A stretch of 64,000 nucleotides of DNA, from the NCBI GenBank assembly GCA_039030915.1, contig JBCCDG010000005.1:13519-77518 (forward strand), written 5' to 3'. Of this stretch, positions 1 to 7,477 are shown in pieces (positions within the stretch are counted from its first letter, which is position 1; each line of letters starts with the position of its first letter). The DNA comes from Thermohalobaculum sp039030915 (GTDB taxonomy: Bacteria > Pseudomonadota > Alphaproteobacteria > Rhodobacterales > Rhodobacteraceae). The notes beneath the pieces are model-generated. The model was not told where the DNA came from. It did not search any database and saw only the letters and a program-made list of their open reading frames with translations. A program made the translations under genes and the position numbers.

Positions 1-1
1 C

Positions 2-727
2 TACTCCAACGGCAATGACGCGGTGCTGGTCAAGGAGGGCGGCGCGATGGCCGACCTCAAGGGCAAGGCCGTGAACCTCGTGGAGCTGTCGGTCAGCCAC
101 TACCTGCTGGCGCGGGGCCTGGATGAGGCCGGGCTCTCGGAGGCGGATCTCGCGGCAGTGATCAACACTTCGGACGCGGACATGGTGGCGGCCTACCAGA
201 CCGCCGACGTGGAGGCGGTCGTGACCCGGAACCCGCTCGTCTCCACGATCCTCGAGGGGGGCAATGCGACCAAGATCTACGACAGCGCGGATATCCCGGG
301 CGAGATCATCGACCTTCTGGTCGTGAACACGGACGTGCTGGCCGCCAATCCGAAATTCGGCAAGGCGCTGGTGGGCGCGTGGTACGAGACCATGGCGCTG
401 ATGGCGGCGGGCGACGAGGCGGCGCTGACGGCGATGGCCGAGGCTTCGGGCACGGATCTCGCCGGCTACAAGGCGCAGCTTGCGACGACCGAGATGTTCT
501 ACGACCCCGCCGCCGCCGTCGCCTTCACGGAGGACGCGCAGCTCAAGCAGACGATGACCTACGTGGCCGAGTTCCTGTTCGAGAAGGGGATCCTTGGCGA
601 AGGCGCGCCCTCGCCCGATTTCGTGGGCGTCGCCTATCCGGACGGCACCACCACCGGTGACACCGCAAACGTGAAGTTCCGCTACACGACGGAGTTCATG
701 AAGATGGCCGCCGAAGGCACGCTCTGA
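2..727 (+). CDS. ABC transporter substrate-binding protein, C-terminal part (guanidine/urea-carboxylase-region type)
   Basis: The frame is open from the window edge, so the N-terminus with its signal peptide is missing; about 241 codons remain. The visible part has the alpha/beta pattern of a NitT/TauT-type periplasmic binding protein, for example the stretches around residues 60-100 of the fragment (NPLVSTIL, ADIPGEIIDLLVVN) and the ANPKFGKALVGAWYE helix. Together with the permease and ATPase downstream it forms a complete importer. I recognise it as the family annotated as the periplasmic protein of urea-carboxylase regions; urea carboxylases of that kind are now known to act on guanidine. 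With a guanidinase-like enzyme in the same operon, guanidine is the likeliest ligand. Substrate is inferred; the fold assignment is firmer. Confidence 0.8.
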   Translation, partial: YSNGNDAVLVKEGGAMADLKGKAVNLVELSVSHYLLARGLDEAGLSEADLAAVINTSDADMVAAYQTADVEAVVTRNPLVSTILEGGNATKIYDSADIPGEIIDLLVVNTDVLAANPKFGKALVGAWYETMALMAAGDEAALTAMAEASGTDLAGYKAQLATTEMFYDPAAAVAFTEDAQLKQTMTYVAEFLFEKGILGEGAPSPDFVGVAYPDGTTTGDTANVKFRYTTEFMKMAAEGTL

Positions 728-982
728 GCGCCCCCTTAGGGCGGCGCGCATGGCGGACCCCCTGCCACCTCTCCCCCTCGAAAGCGGCGGGCTTCGTCGC
801 ATCGCGACACGCTGGCCGAGGGCCGGCATCGCAGCGCCGCGCGCAGGCGGCGCGCCGGGCCGCCTGACAGGGCAGGAGGAGGTGCCGCCGTCCTCCCCTC
901 CGAGGGGAGCGGCCGGGAGAGGGATCATCGGAGCCCGCTGCATCTCCGCCGCGATCGCGATACGTGCAGGGGAGGGCTGGCG

Positions 983-1789
983 ATGCGGCTGATCAACCGG
1001 CGGCCGGGCCGTGTCGTCGCGCTCGCGCTGGCCCTCCTGCCCTTCCTGCTGGCCTTCATCGTCTACGTGCTGGCGTCGGACGCGCGACGGGCGGAGAACC
1101 CGCGGGACCGGTTGCTGCCGCCGCCCTCGGAGATCGTGGCAACGGCCGGGCGGCTGGCGACGCAGCCAGACCGGCGTTCGCGCGAGATCCTGCTCTGGAA
1201 GGACACCGCCGCCTCGCTCCGCAGGCTTGCCGTGGGCGTGGGGATCGCGGCGACGGCGGGGATGGCGCTGGGGCTCGCCATCGGGACCTTTCCGGTTGCG
1301 GCCGCGACGCTCGGACCCTTCGTCTCCGCGCTCAGCCTCGTGCCGCCGCTGGCGGTGCTGCCGATCCTCTTTCTCGCCTTTGGGCTGGGGGAAGCCTCGA
1401 AGGTCGCGCTCATCGTGATCGGCATCGCGCCCGTTCTCATCCGCGATCTCGCGCAGCGTGCGGCCGAAATCCCGCGCGAGCTGATCGTGAAGGCGGAGAC
1501 GCTGGGGGCCAGTTCCGCCGTGATCGCGCTCCGCGTCGTGCTGCCCTGGCTCATGCCGCGGCTCTTTCTGGCCGTCCGGCTCGGGCTCGGGCCTGCCTGG
1601 CTGTTCCTGATCGCCGCCGAGGCGATCGCCGCACAGGAGGGGCTCGGCTACCGCATCTTCCTCGTGCGCCGCTATCTCGCGATGGACGTGATCCTCGTCT
1701 ACGTCGCCTGGATCACGCTCCTGGCCTTTCTGCTGGACCGGCTGCTGGCGGGCGCGTCCCGCCGGCTCTACCCCTGGGCCAGCCCATGA
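983..1789 (+). CDS. ABC transporter permease (NitT/TauT type)
   Basis: 268 residues. A first membrane helix lies at about residues 10-31, followed by a periplasmic loop and further helices at about 80-105, 115-140, 145-165 and 185-260. The EAA-type cytoplasmic loop (EIPRELIVKAETLGASS, about residues 163-180) that contacts the ATPase is clear. It forms the membrane channel of the importer whose binding protein ends at 727. The start is an ATG preceded by AGGGGAGGG. The 255-bp gap upstream (728-982) shows no convincing gene or hairpin. The stop overlaps the ATPase start (ATGA), indicating translational coupling. The family (BPD_transp_1) is secure; the substrate is inferred from neighbours. Confidence 0.88.
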   Translation: MRLINRRPGRVVALALALLPFLLAFIVYVLASDARRAENPRDRLLPPPSEIVATAGRLATQPDRRSREILLWKDTAASLRRLAVGVGIAATAGMALGLAIGTFPVAAATLGPFVSALSLVPPLAVLPILFLAFGLGEASKVALIVIGIAPVLIRDLAQRAAEIPRELIVKAETLGASSAVIALRVVLPWLMPRLFLAVRLGLGPAWLFLIAAEAIAAQEGLGYRIFLVRRYLAMDVILVYVAWITLLAFLLDRLLAGASRRLYPWASP

Positions 1790-2589
1790 GCTTCGTCGAG
1801 GTGCGCGATCTCTGGCAGAGCTACGGCGAGCTCTCGGTGCTCGAACGCGTGAACCTCGAGGCGGAGGAGGGCGAGTTTCTGTCGCTCGTCGGCGCGTCGG
1901 GCTGCGGCAAGAGTACCTTCCTGCGCCTCATGCTCGGCCAGGAACGGCCCGTCCGGGGCGAGATCCGGGTGGCGGGGAGCCCACCGGCGGAGGAGCCGGG
2001 GCCCGAGCGCGGCATCGTCTTCCAGCGCTACTCCGTCTTTCCGCACATGACCGTGCGGGACAATCTGGTCGCGGCCGAGGCATTCGCCGCCGGGCGCCTC
2101 GGCCGCTTCTGGGGTGCGAGACAGCGGGAAGCCCGCGCGGGGGCGGAGGACGTGCTGGCGCGCATCGGGCTCGGGCATCTGGCCCGCGCCTGGCCGCACA
2201 CGCTGTCGGGCGGGCAGCAGCAGCGGCTGGCCATCGCGCAGGCGCTCGCCGCCAAGCCGCGCGTGCTGCTGCTGGACGAACCCTTCGGCGCGCTGGATCC
2301 GGGCACGCGGGTGCAGATGCACGACTTCCTCGCCGAACTGCGCGCGGAGACGGGCATGACCGTCTTCATGGTCACGCACGACCTCGAGGAGGGCTTCAAG
2401 CTCGGCGACCGCGTGATCGTCTTCGACAAGCCGCGCTGGGACCCCGACGCCCCAGAGCGCTACGGCGCCACCATCACCTACGACTTCGATGCCCGCGACG
2501 GCGGTATCCCCTTTCAGCAACCGTATGGCGCCAGCATAAGGGGGACCGCGACCACGCCCATGACGGAGACCCCCGATGCCGATACCTGA
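1786..2589 (+). CDS. ABC transporter ATP-binding protein (NitT/TauT type)
   Basis: 267 residues. Walker A (GASGCGKST, residues 36-44), ABC signature (LSGGQQQR) and Walker B (VLLLDEPFGALD) are all intact, followed by the switch histidine in VTHDLEEG. It energises the importer. The ATG at 1786 overlaps the permease stop; an upstream extension in the same frame reads across the permease in a shadow frame and is not coding. The C-terminal 50 residues (around PRWDPDAPERYGATITYD) match the tail seen in guanidine/urea-carboxylase-associated ATPases, as far as I can judge from memory. The gene end overlaps the following hydrolase by 14 bases. Confidence 0.9.
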   Translation: MSFVEVRDLWQSYGELSVLERVNLEAEEGEFLSLVGASGCGKSTFLRLMLGQERPVRGEIRVAGSPPAEEPGPERGIVFQRYSVFPHMTVRDNLVAAEAFAAGRLGRFWGARQREARAGAEDVLARIGLGHLARAWPHTLSGGQQQRLAIAQALAAKPRVLLLDEPFGALDPGTRVQMHDFLAELRAETGMTVFMVTHDLEEGFKLGDRVIVFDKPRWDPDAPERYGATITYDFDARDGGIPFQQPYGASIRGTATTPMTETPDADT

Positions 2590-3817
2590 GAGACGCCCTG
2601 CCCGACGCGCGGGACCCGTGACGCCACGGTCCGAGGCGCGCGCGCACCACCCGGATCTCTCGAAGCTGCAGGGGTGGAAGGCGATGAGGGCGGAGGGAGA
2701 GATCCCCGAGGGGCGTTGGGACGAGGAGCGGCGCTGGGCGCTGGCCATGGGCCTGACCGGGGCCGACAGCATCGAGGACAAGTCCATCCCGACCTTCGCG
2801 CGGGGCGAACTGCCGCACTATGCCGGCATCAACACGTTCCTGAAGGCGCCCTATGCGGAGAACGTGGCGGAGGTCGGTCATTACGACGCGACGGTGCTGG
2901 GCGCGCCCTTCGACGGGGGCACGACCTACCGGCCCGGCACGCGCTTCGGACCGCAGGGGATCCGCAAGATCTCGGCGCTCTACACGCCTTACAATTACGA
3001 GATGGCGGTGGATCTGCGCGAGCAGATGACGCTCTGCGATGCGGGGGACATCTTCACGATCCCTGCGAATATCGAGAAGACCTTCGACCAGATCAGCCGG
3101 GCCTGTGCGCATGTGTTCTCGAGCGGGTCGATGCCGATCATCCTGGGCGGGGACCACAGCATCGGGTTCCCGACCGTGAGAGGGATCGCGGAATGCACGT
3201 CGAAAAAGATCGGGATCGTGCATTTCGACCGGCATGCGGACATCCAGGAGAAGGATCTCGACGAGCGCATGCACACCACGCCGTGGTTTCACGCGACCAA
3301 CCTGCCCAACGTGCCGGCGAAGAACCTGGTGCAGGTGGGCATCGGCGGCTGGCAGGTGCCGCGGGAGGCGGTGAAGGAAGCGCGCAAGCGCGAGACCAAC
3401 ATCATCACCATGTCGGACATGGAGCGGATGGGAGTCGACAAGACCGCCGAGATGGCGCTCGAGATGGCATGGGACGGGGTGGACATGGTCTACATGTCCT
3501 TCGACATCGACAGCATCGATTGCGGCTTCGTACCCGGCACCGGCTGGCCCGAGCCCGGCGGCTTCCTGCCGCGCGAGGCGCTGGCGCTCGCGTCCAAGGT
3601 GGCGGCAGAGGGGATCTGCGGGATGGAGCTGGTGGAGGTCTCCCCACCCTATGACACTTCGGACATCACGGCGCTGATGGGCACGCGGGTCATCGTCGAC
3701 GTGCTCGGCTCGATGGTGGCCGCCGGGGTGCTCGGCAAGCACAAGGCGCATATCGACAAGCCGGTGACGATCCCCGCGGGCACGTTCTCGGGACGGAGGT
3801 GGTCGAATGCCCCATGA
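2576..3817 (+). CDS. gdmH: Arginase-fold hydrolase, probable Ni-dependent guanidine hydrolase (GdmH type)
   Basis: 413 residues, about 100 longer than ordinary agmatinases because of an N-terminal extension of roughly 85 residues, which GdmH-type enzymes share. All six dinuclear-metal ligands of the ureohydrolase fold are present: His194 (GGDHS), Asp218, His220 and Asp222 (FDRHAD), Asp310 and Asp312 (SFDID). Where agmatinases usually read GTGTPEPGG this protein reads GTGWPEPGG (Trp324); a tryptophan here is, to my recollection, a feature of guanidine hydrolases. The expected reaction is guanidine to urea plus ammonia. Operon context fits: an importer upstream and a His-rich protein directly downstream. 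SpeB-like automatic annotation would call it agmatinase. Start chosen at ATG 2576, with GGAG upstream. Family certain, guanidine specificity inferred. Confidence 0.75.
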   Translation: MPIPERRPARRAGPVTPRSEARAHHPDLSKLQGWKAMRAEGEIPEGRWDEERRWALAMGLTGADSIEDKSIPTFARGELPHYAGINTFLKAPYAENVAEVGHYDATVLGAPFDGGTTYRPGTRFGPQGIRKISALYTPYNYEMAVDLREQMTLCDAGDIFTIPANIEKTFDQISRACAHVFSSGSMPIILGGDHSIGFPTVRGIAECTSKKIGIVHFDRHADIQEKDLDERMHTTPWFHATNLPNVPAKNLVQVGIGGWQVPREAVKEARKRETNIITMSDMERMGVDKTAEMALEMAWDGVDMVYMSFDIDSIDCGFVPGTGWPEPGGFLPREALALASKVAAEGICGMELVEVSPPYDTSDITALMGTRVIVDVLGSMVAAGVLGKHKAHIDKPVTIPAGTFSGRRWSNAP

Positions 3818-4235
3818 TCATCACAGCCACGCGCATGGCCATGGCCACAACCACGCGGGCGCGGATCATCTGCACAGCCACATGCACGGGCCGGACCGGG
3901 GCGAGGCGCTGGGCGTTCTGGCGGAGCAGTTCGTGGCGGGATTCATCGCGGCGGCCGACAAGACGGCCTATCTGCGCCTCGCGGGCGTACCCTTCGAGAT
4001 GGAGGATGCGGGCGGCGGGCCCGGTCTGAAGCTTGTCGACGTGGCGCTGCGCACCGAGTGGCAGGTGGGAACGGCAAGCCCCGGCTTCGGCAGCGGAGAG
4101 CTCAACTACCTGCCCTATCCGGGCGCGATGGTGCGCGAGCGCTCGGCGCTGGCCTTTGTCTACGTCTCGCTCGAAAAGCGTGTGGAGCGGGATCTGCTCG
4201 ACTTCCTCGCAGCGCATGAGGCGGTGGCCGGTTGA
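3807..4235 (+). CDS. Small protein with His-rich N-terminus, possible nickel-binding partner of the hydrolase
   Basis: 142 residues. Twelve of the first 27 residues are histidine, in the manner of nickel storage/delivery tails (UreE, HypB, SlyD). The rest (from about residue 32) is a compact alpha/beta domain I do not recognise; it lacks the zinc-binding cysteines of HypA and has no P-loop, so it is neither HypA nor HypB. It overlaps the hydrolase by 11 bases and has a strong GGAGGT site at 3794-3799, so it is made together with it. Since GdmH-type enzymes need Ni2+ loading, a metal-handling role is a reasonable inference. It could also be a metal-buffering tail on a regulatory protein. Confidence 0.7.
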   Translation: MPHDHHSHAHGHGHNHAGADHLHSHMHGPDRGEALGVLAEQFVAGFIAAADKTAYLRLAGVPFEMEDAGGGPGLKLVDVALRTEWQVGTASPGFGSGELNYLPYPGAMVRERSALAFVYVSLEKRVERDLLDFLAAHEAVAG

Positions 4236-4650
4236 GAGGTCGGCCGATGGTCGACGCCGTTAACCATCTCTTAAGCACTGGAGGGATATGAGAACGGCGA
4301 GAACGCTGGGCAGAGCGCTCTCGCCGTAAAGGGAAGTACAAGGCACTCGAGCTACTCGGGAACACAAGCGCGGCTGGAAATGTGGTCCCTGACCAGCCGC
4401 TCCCATTACGCACTCACTCACACCACCCCTTCTGGTGAGGGATGTCCCATTTTGTAATCGAAGAAGTCTGCTACGGCGACTTCTTTTCGTGGGCGGCGTT
4501 GAGATATCGTCGATTCAGGACGTATTCGCTCCCGCAGCAGGTGAAGACTTTCGCCATAAGCGATGGAAATCGCTTCCATTTTCGGAATGAGGCAATTTGG
4601 CGACAAGATGTCCCGTAATGGGGCACATTTCTGGCGTTAACCTTTTGCCA
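4236..4650. other. Gene-free convergent region, low G+C patch
   Basis: This 415-bp stretch separates the plus-strand guanidine operon from ureG. No credible gene is seen; short open frames lack family resemblance and ribosome-binding sites. The part from 4441 to 4740 is about 49% G+C by hand count, against about 65% or more nearby, and the patch runs on into the last 45 codons of ureG. It holds the inverted repeat at 4294-4327 and two partly matching GATGTCCC-containing segments near 4440 and 4608. It may be a recombination scar or a degraded insertion, but no transposase fragment can be recognised. Confidence 0.6.
4294..4327. terminator. 14-bp inverted repeat between convergent operons
   Basis: Arms 4294-4307 and 4314-4327 pair over 14 bp with one A-C mismatch, loop GGGCAG. 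It sits 59 bp after the His-rich gene and downstream of ureG on the other strand, where a transcript end is expected. No T-run follows on either strand, so it is at best a stem-loop that stabilises or ends the plus-strand transcript. Confidence 0.5.
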
Positions 4651-5307
4651 TCAGAGCAGTCCGCCGCTGTTCTCAATATGGTGCACAATGCGATCAATTC
4701 CGTCGTCGTTTTTGAGGCAAGTGAAATAAAATGGGCGATCGCCCCGCATCCGAAGCGAATCACGCTCCATAATAGTTAACGACGCGCCGACCGCGTCGGC
4801 GATGTCCGTTTTGTTGATGACGAGGAGGTCGGAGCGGGTGATCCCCGGGCCGCCCTTGCGCGGGATCTTGTCCCCCGCGCTGACGTCGATGACGTAGATC
4901 GTGAGATCGGCGAGCTCGGGGCTGAAGGTGGCGGAGAGATTGTCGCCGCCGCTCTCGATCAGCACGATCTCGAGATCCGGGAAAGCCTCATTGAGCTCGG
5001 CGATGGCGGCGAGGTTGATCGACGCGTCCTCGCGTATCGCGGTGTGCGGACAGCCACCGGTCTCGACCCCGCGAATGCGTTCGAGCGGCAAGGCCTGGGC
5101 GCGCATCAGGAACTCTGCGTCCTCGCGCGTGTAGATGTCGTTGGTCACGGCGGCGATGGAGTAGCGCTCCCGCAAGCGGCGGCAGAGCGCGGCGGTGAGC
5201 GTGGTCTTGCCGGAACCGACGGGGCCGCCGATGCCGACGCGGAGCGGACCGTGCGGGGAGCGGCGGCGACGGGTGTCGGGCGCGGATGCAGTGTCGGGCG
5301 GCGTCAT
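4651..5307 (-). CDS. ureG: Urease accessory GTPase UreG
   Basis: 218 residues. P-loop GGPVGSGKT (27-35), the nickel-binding Cys-Pro-His motif (86-88), the ESGGDN switch, and the guanine-specifying NKTD are all present. UreG is a SIMIBI-class GTPase that powers nickel insertion into urease together with UreF and UreE; it is a relative of HypB. Its start overlaps the ureF stop by 4 bases. No urease subunit gene (ureABC) or ureD is present in the window, so its client enzyme may be elsewhere or may be the neighbouring guanidinase. Odd: the last 45 codons, from about 4785 down to 4651, are much richer in A+T than the rest of the gene although the protein remains a normal, complete UreG. Confidence 0.95.
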   Translation of the reverse strand: MTPPDTASAPDTRRRRSPHGPLRVGIGGPVGSGKTTLTAALCRRLRERYSIAAVTNDIYTREDAEFLMRAQALPLERIRGVETGGCPHTAIREDASINLAAIAELNEAFPDLEIVLIESGGDNLSATFSPELADLTIYVIDVSAGDKIPRKGGPGITRSDLLVINKTDIADAVGASLTIMERDSLRMRGDRPFYFTCLKNDDGIDRIVHHIENSGGLL

Positions 5308-6029
5308 GTGCGGAAGAGCCTCGTCTCTAGCGTCTCGTGCTGCATCGCAGCGATATCGCTACGAAAGCACGCGCTGCCATGGGCGTCGAGAGGGTCCATG
5401 CCTGCGCGCACCATCCCCTTGGCCGCCATGTGCGCTTCGGCGGCGACACGGGCGATGACCGGCAGGAGAGCGTGGACGACCCTTTGAGCCTCCGTCTGGC
5501 CGAGGGGCACCAGCCGGACGGCGGCGCTGACCAGGTTCGTCGCGAAGCTCTGGAGCGCGAGGGGCAGGAGAGCGGCGAGCGGAATGCCCTCCGCCCGCGC
5601 AGCCCGGCCCAGCGCCACCGGGTAGGGGAGCGCGCGATCGTCCCCCAGAGAACCCGTATAGGCTGCGGCAGTGACGGCGGCGAAGGCGCGGCCCTGCGCC
5701 TCGGTCTCCCGCAATCGCTCGGCGCTGGCGGCAAGCGCGCGGGCGCGCTCGGCAGGACGGTCATCCTCGGGCGCCATCCAGGCCTCGGCGACAAGCAACG
5801 CTTCGGAGCGGCCGCCGCCATGCGCAAGGAGCGCTGTGAGCCAGCTCTCGAGGCTCGCCGTGTCGGCGATCTCGCCTGCCGCGATGGCCTGTTCGAGCCC
5901 ATGGCTGTAGGCGAAGGCACCCGTCGGGTAGCCGGGCGAGAGCCAGGCGTGCAGAAGGGCAGCCTCCCGCGGGCCGAGTGCAGCCTCGGCCGAACCCTCG
6001 GGCGGCGGAGCGCCGGTTCCCTCAGGCAT
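5304..6029 (-). CDS. ureF: Urease accessory protein UreF
   Basis: 241 residues, all helical as expected of UreF. The family signature near the N-terminus (AWLSPGYPTGAFAYSHGLE) is clear, as is the conserved C-terminal SDIAAMQHETLETRLFRT end. UreF acts as the GTPase-gating scaffold that recruits UreG during nickel loading. The start is the ATG at 6029, which overlaps the ureE stop by 8 bases; an upstream extension only re-reads the His-rich ureE tail in another frame. The three genes ureE-ureF-ureG are translationally coupled and have the usual family order. Confidence 0.93.
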   Translation of the reverse strand: MPEGTGAPPPEGSAEAALGPREAALLHAWLSPGYPTGAFAYSHGLEQAIAAGEIADTASLESWLTALLAHGGGRSEALLVAEAWMAPEDDRPAERARALAASAERLRETEAQGRAFAAVTAAAYTGSLGDDRALPYPVALGRAARAEGIPLAALLPLALQSFATNLVSAAVRLVPLGQTEAQRVVHALLPVIARVAAEAHMAAKGMVRAGMDPLDAHGSACFRSDIAAMQHETLETRLFRT

Positions 6030-6531
6030 GGCGATGGGGGATATGCGCGTTCGGGTCGTCGTGCGCGCTGTGGCCATGGTGGTGGCCATGCGTGCGGCCG
6101 TGGCCGTAGGCGCCGCCCTCCGGCGTGAAGGGCGCCTCCAGATGGGAAAGCCGGGCCCCGAGGCGCATCAGCATGTCCTCGAGCACATGGTCACGGCGGA
6201 TGAGCAGCCTGTCCTCCGCCACCGCGCAGGGGGTATGCCGGTTGCCGATATGCCAGGCGAGCCTGGCCAGCGGCTGATCGGGTGCGGCGCGGACCTCGCA
6301 GAGCGGCTCCGGCGCGGCGCGGATGCGCAGGCCCCGCCCGTCCTCGAGCAGGAGCACGTCGCCATCCGCCAGCTCCCGCGTCTCCGCAAGGTCCATCAAC
6401 ACCTGCTCCCCCGCAGCGGTGGTCAGCACCGCGCGGCGGCGATAGCGCTCATCATAGGGGAGCGTAACCTCGTCCGTGGCGTCCGGCGCCGCCGGGGGGC
6501 GCGCGAGCTCCAGCGCTCTGATCATCGTCAT
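6022..6531 (-). CDS. ureE: Urease accessory nickel chaperone UreE
   Basis: 169 residues. The N-terminal peptide-binding domain is followed by the metal-binding domain with WHIGNRH (93-99) and the conserved Ni-site histidine in RRDHVLEDM (His115). The tail from 143 to the end is histidine-rich, a classical nickel-binding extension. UreE carries Ni2+ to the UreG complex. The start at 6531 has GAGGAA upstream. It begins only 16 bp after the EamA transporter stop, so it belongs to the long minus-strand operon rather than to a urease operon. Regulation by nickel or nitrogen is not visible in the sequence. Confidence 0.93.
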   Translation of the reverse strand: MTMIRALELARPPAAPDATDEVTLPYDERYRRRAVLTTAAGEQVLMDLAETRELADGDVLLLEDGRGLRIRAAPEPLCEVRAAPDQPLARLAWHIGNRHTPCAVAEDRLLIRRDHVLEDMLMRLGARLSHLEAPFTPEGGAYGHGRTHGHHHGHSAHDDPNAHIPHRHA

Positions 6532-6547
6532 CGTTCCTCGGCAGCCC

Positions 6548-7477
6548 TCAGTCCCGCAGCACCGGCCTCGGGCTGACGAGGGCAATGCCGGCAAAGAGGA
6601 TGGCGAGGGCGAGCCACACCGTCCAGCCATGGTTCTCGCCGAAGAGCAGCACGCCGGCGAGTACGCCCGTGCCCGTGACCACATAGCCGACCTGGCTGGT
6701 GAAGACGGGGCCGCCATGGCCGATGAGCCAGACGAAGCCGAGATAGGCGGTGATGTTGAGGAGCGCGCAGAGGAGGAGGGCACCCTCGCTATGCCAGCTC
6801 TCGCTACCGGGGACATGGGCGACGCCGGTCACGAGGGCCGCGGGCATAAGCATGATCGTAGCCGCGAGAAGGAGGCCGCAGCCGGTCTCCAGCGGGCCGA
6901 TATCGCGTGGCTGACGGGCTGCGATCACCACGTTCTCACCGGCGTAGCAGAGCGCAGCGCCGAGCGGGAGGAGCATCCAGAACGCCTGCCCCCAGCCTGG
7001 CAAGACCGTCTCGGGCCCGATCAGCACCAGCATGGCGAGAAAGCCGAGGCCGACCCCTGCGAGGCGCTGCCGCTCCGCCCGCTCCAGCCCAAGCGGCAGG
7101 GCGATCAGCACCGTCAGCATCGGGACGGTCGAGATGATCATGGAGGCGACGCCGACGGAGAGATGACGGATCGCCTCGTAGCTGAGCGTGGCCGGCAGTG
7201 CCGTGCCGAGGAGGCCGCAGACTGCATAGAAGGCGAGATGGTGCGGCCCGAGCGGAAGGCGCCGGCCGGTGGCGAGGAGGGCTGCAAAAGCGATCGCAGC
7301 GCCGACGACCGCCTGCCAGGACGCGGCGCCGAGCGGCTCGATGCTGCCGCTCATGGCGACCTTGGAGAAGAACTGGGCAAGCCCCCAGGCCATGCCGATC
7401 AGGATCAGCGCGCCCCAGAGAAGGAGCGGGGGTGGCGATGTCCGGACCGCGCCGACAGGTGCCGCGGGCGCGCTCAT
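6548..7477 (-). CDS. EamA/DMT-family transporter
   Basis: 309 residues with about ten hydrophobic helices arranged as two EamA repeats, the expected size and layout of drug/metabolite transporter family exporters in the inner membrane. The second repeat begins near residue 165. It starts at ATG 7477, overlapping the transglutaminase stop by 4 bases, and is followed closely by ureE. Substrate cannot be read from the sequence. Its position between a peptide-processing cassette and nickel chaperones leaves both a metabolite exporter and an unrelated passenger possible. Confidence 0.87.
   Translation of the reverse strand: MSAPAAPVGAVRTSPPPLLLWGALILIGMAWGLAQFFSKVAMSGSIEPLGAASWQAVVGAAIAFAALLATGRRLPLGPHHLAFYAVCGLLGTALPATLSYEAIRHLSVGVASMIISTVPMLTVLIALPLGLERAERQRLAGVGLGFLAMLVLIGPETVLPGWGQAFWMLLPLGAALCYAGENVVIAARQPRDIGPLETGCGLLLAATIMLMPAALVTGVAHVPGSESWHSEGALLLCALLNITAYLGFVWLIGHGGPVFTSQVGYVVTGTGVLAGVLLFGENHGWTVWLALAILFAGIALVSPRPVLRD

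Noticed and set aside
4418..4606. 62-codon minus-strand frame in the A+T-rich patch
   Set aside because: No ribosome-binding site, no recognised family and no matching neighbour; kept only as part of the patch description.
4597..4779. 60-codon plus-strand frame across the ureG 3' end
   Set aside because: Antisense to a conserved part of UreG; no ribosome-binding site.
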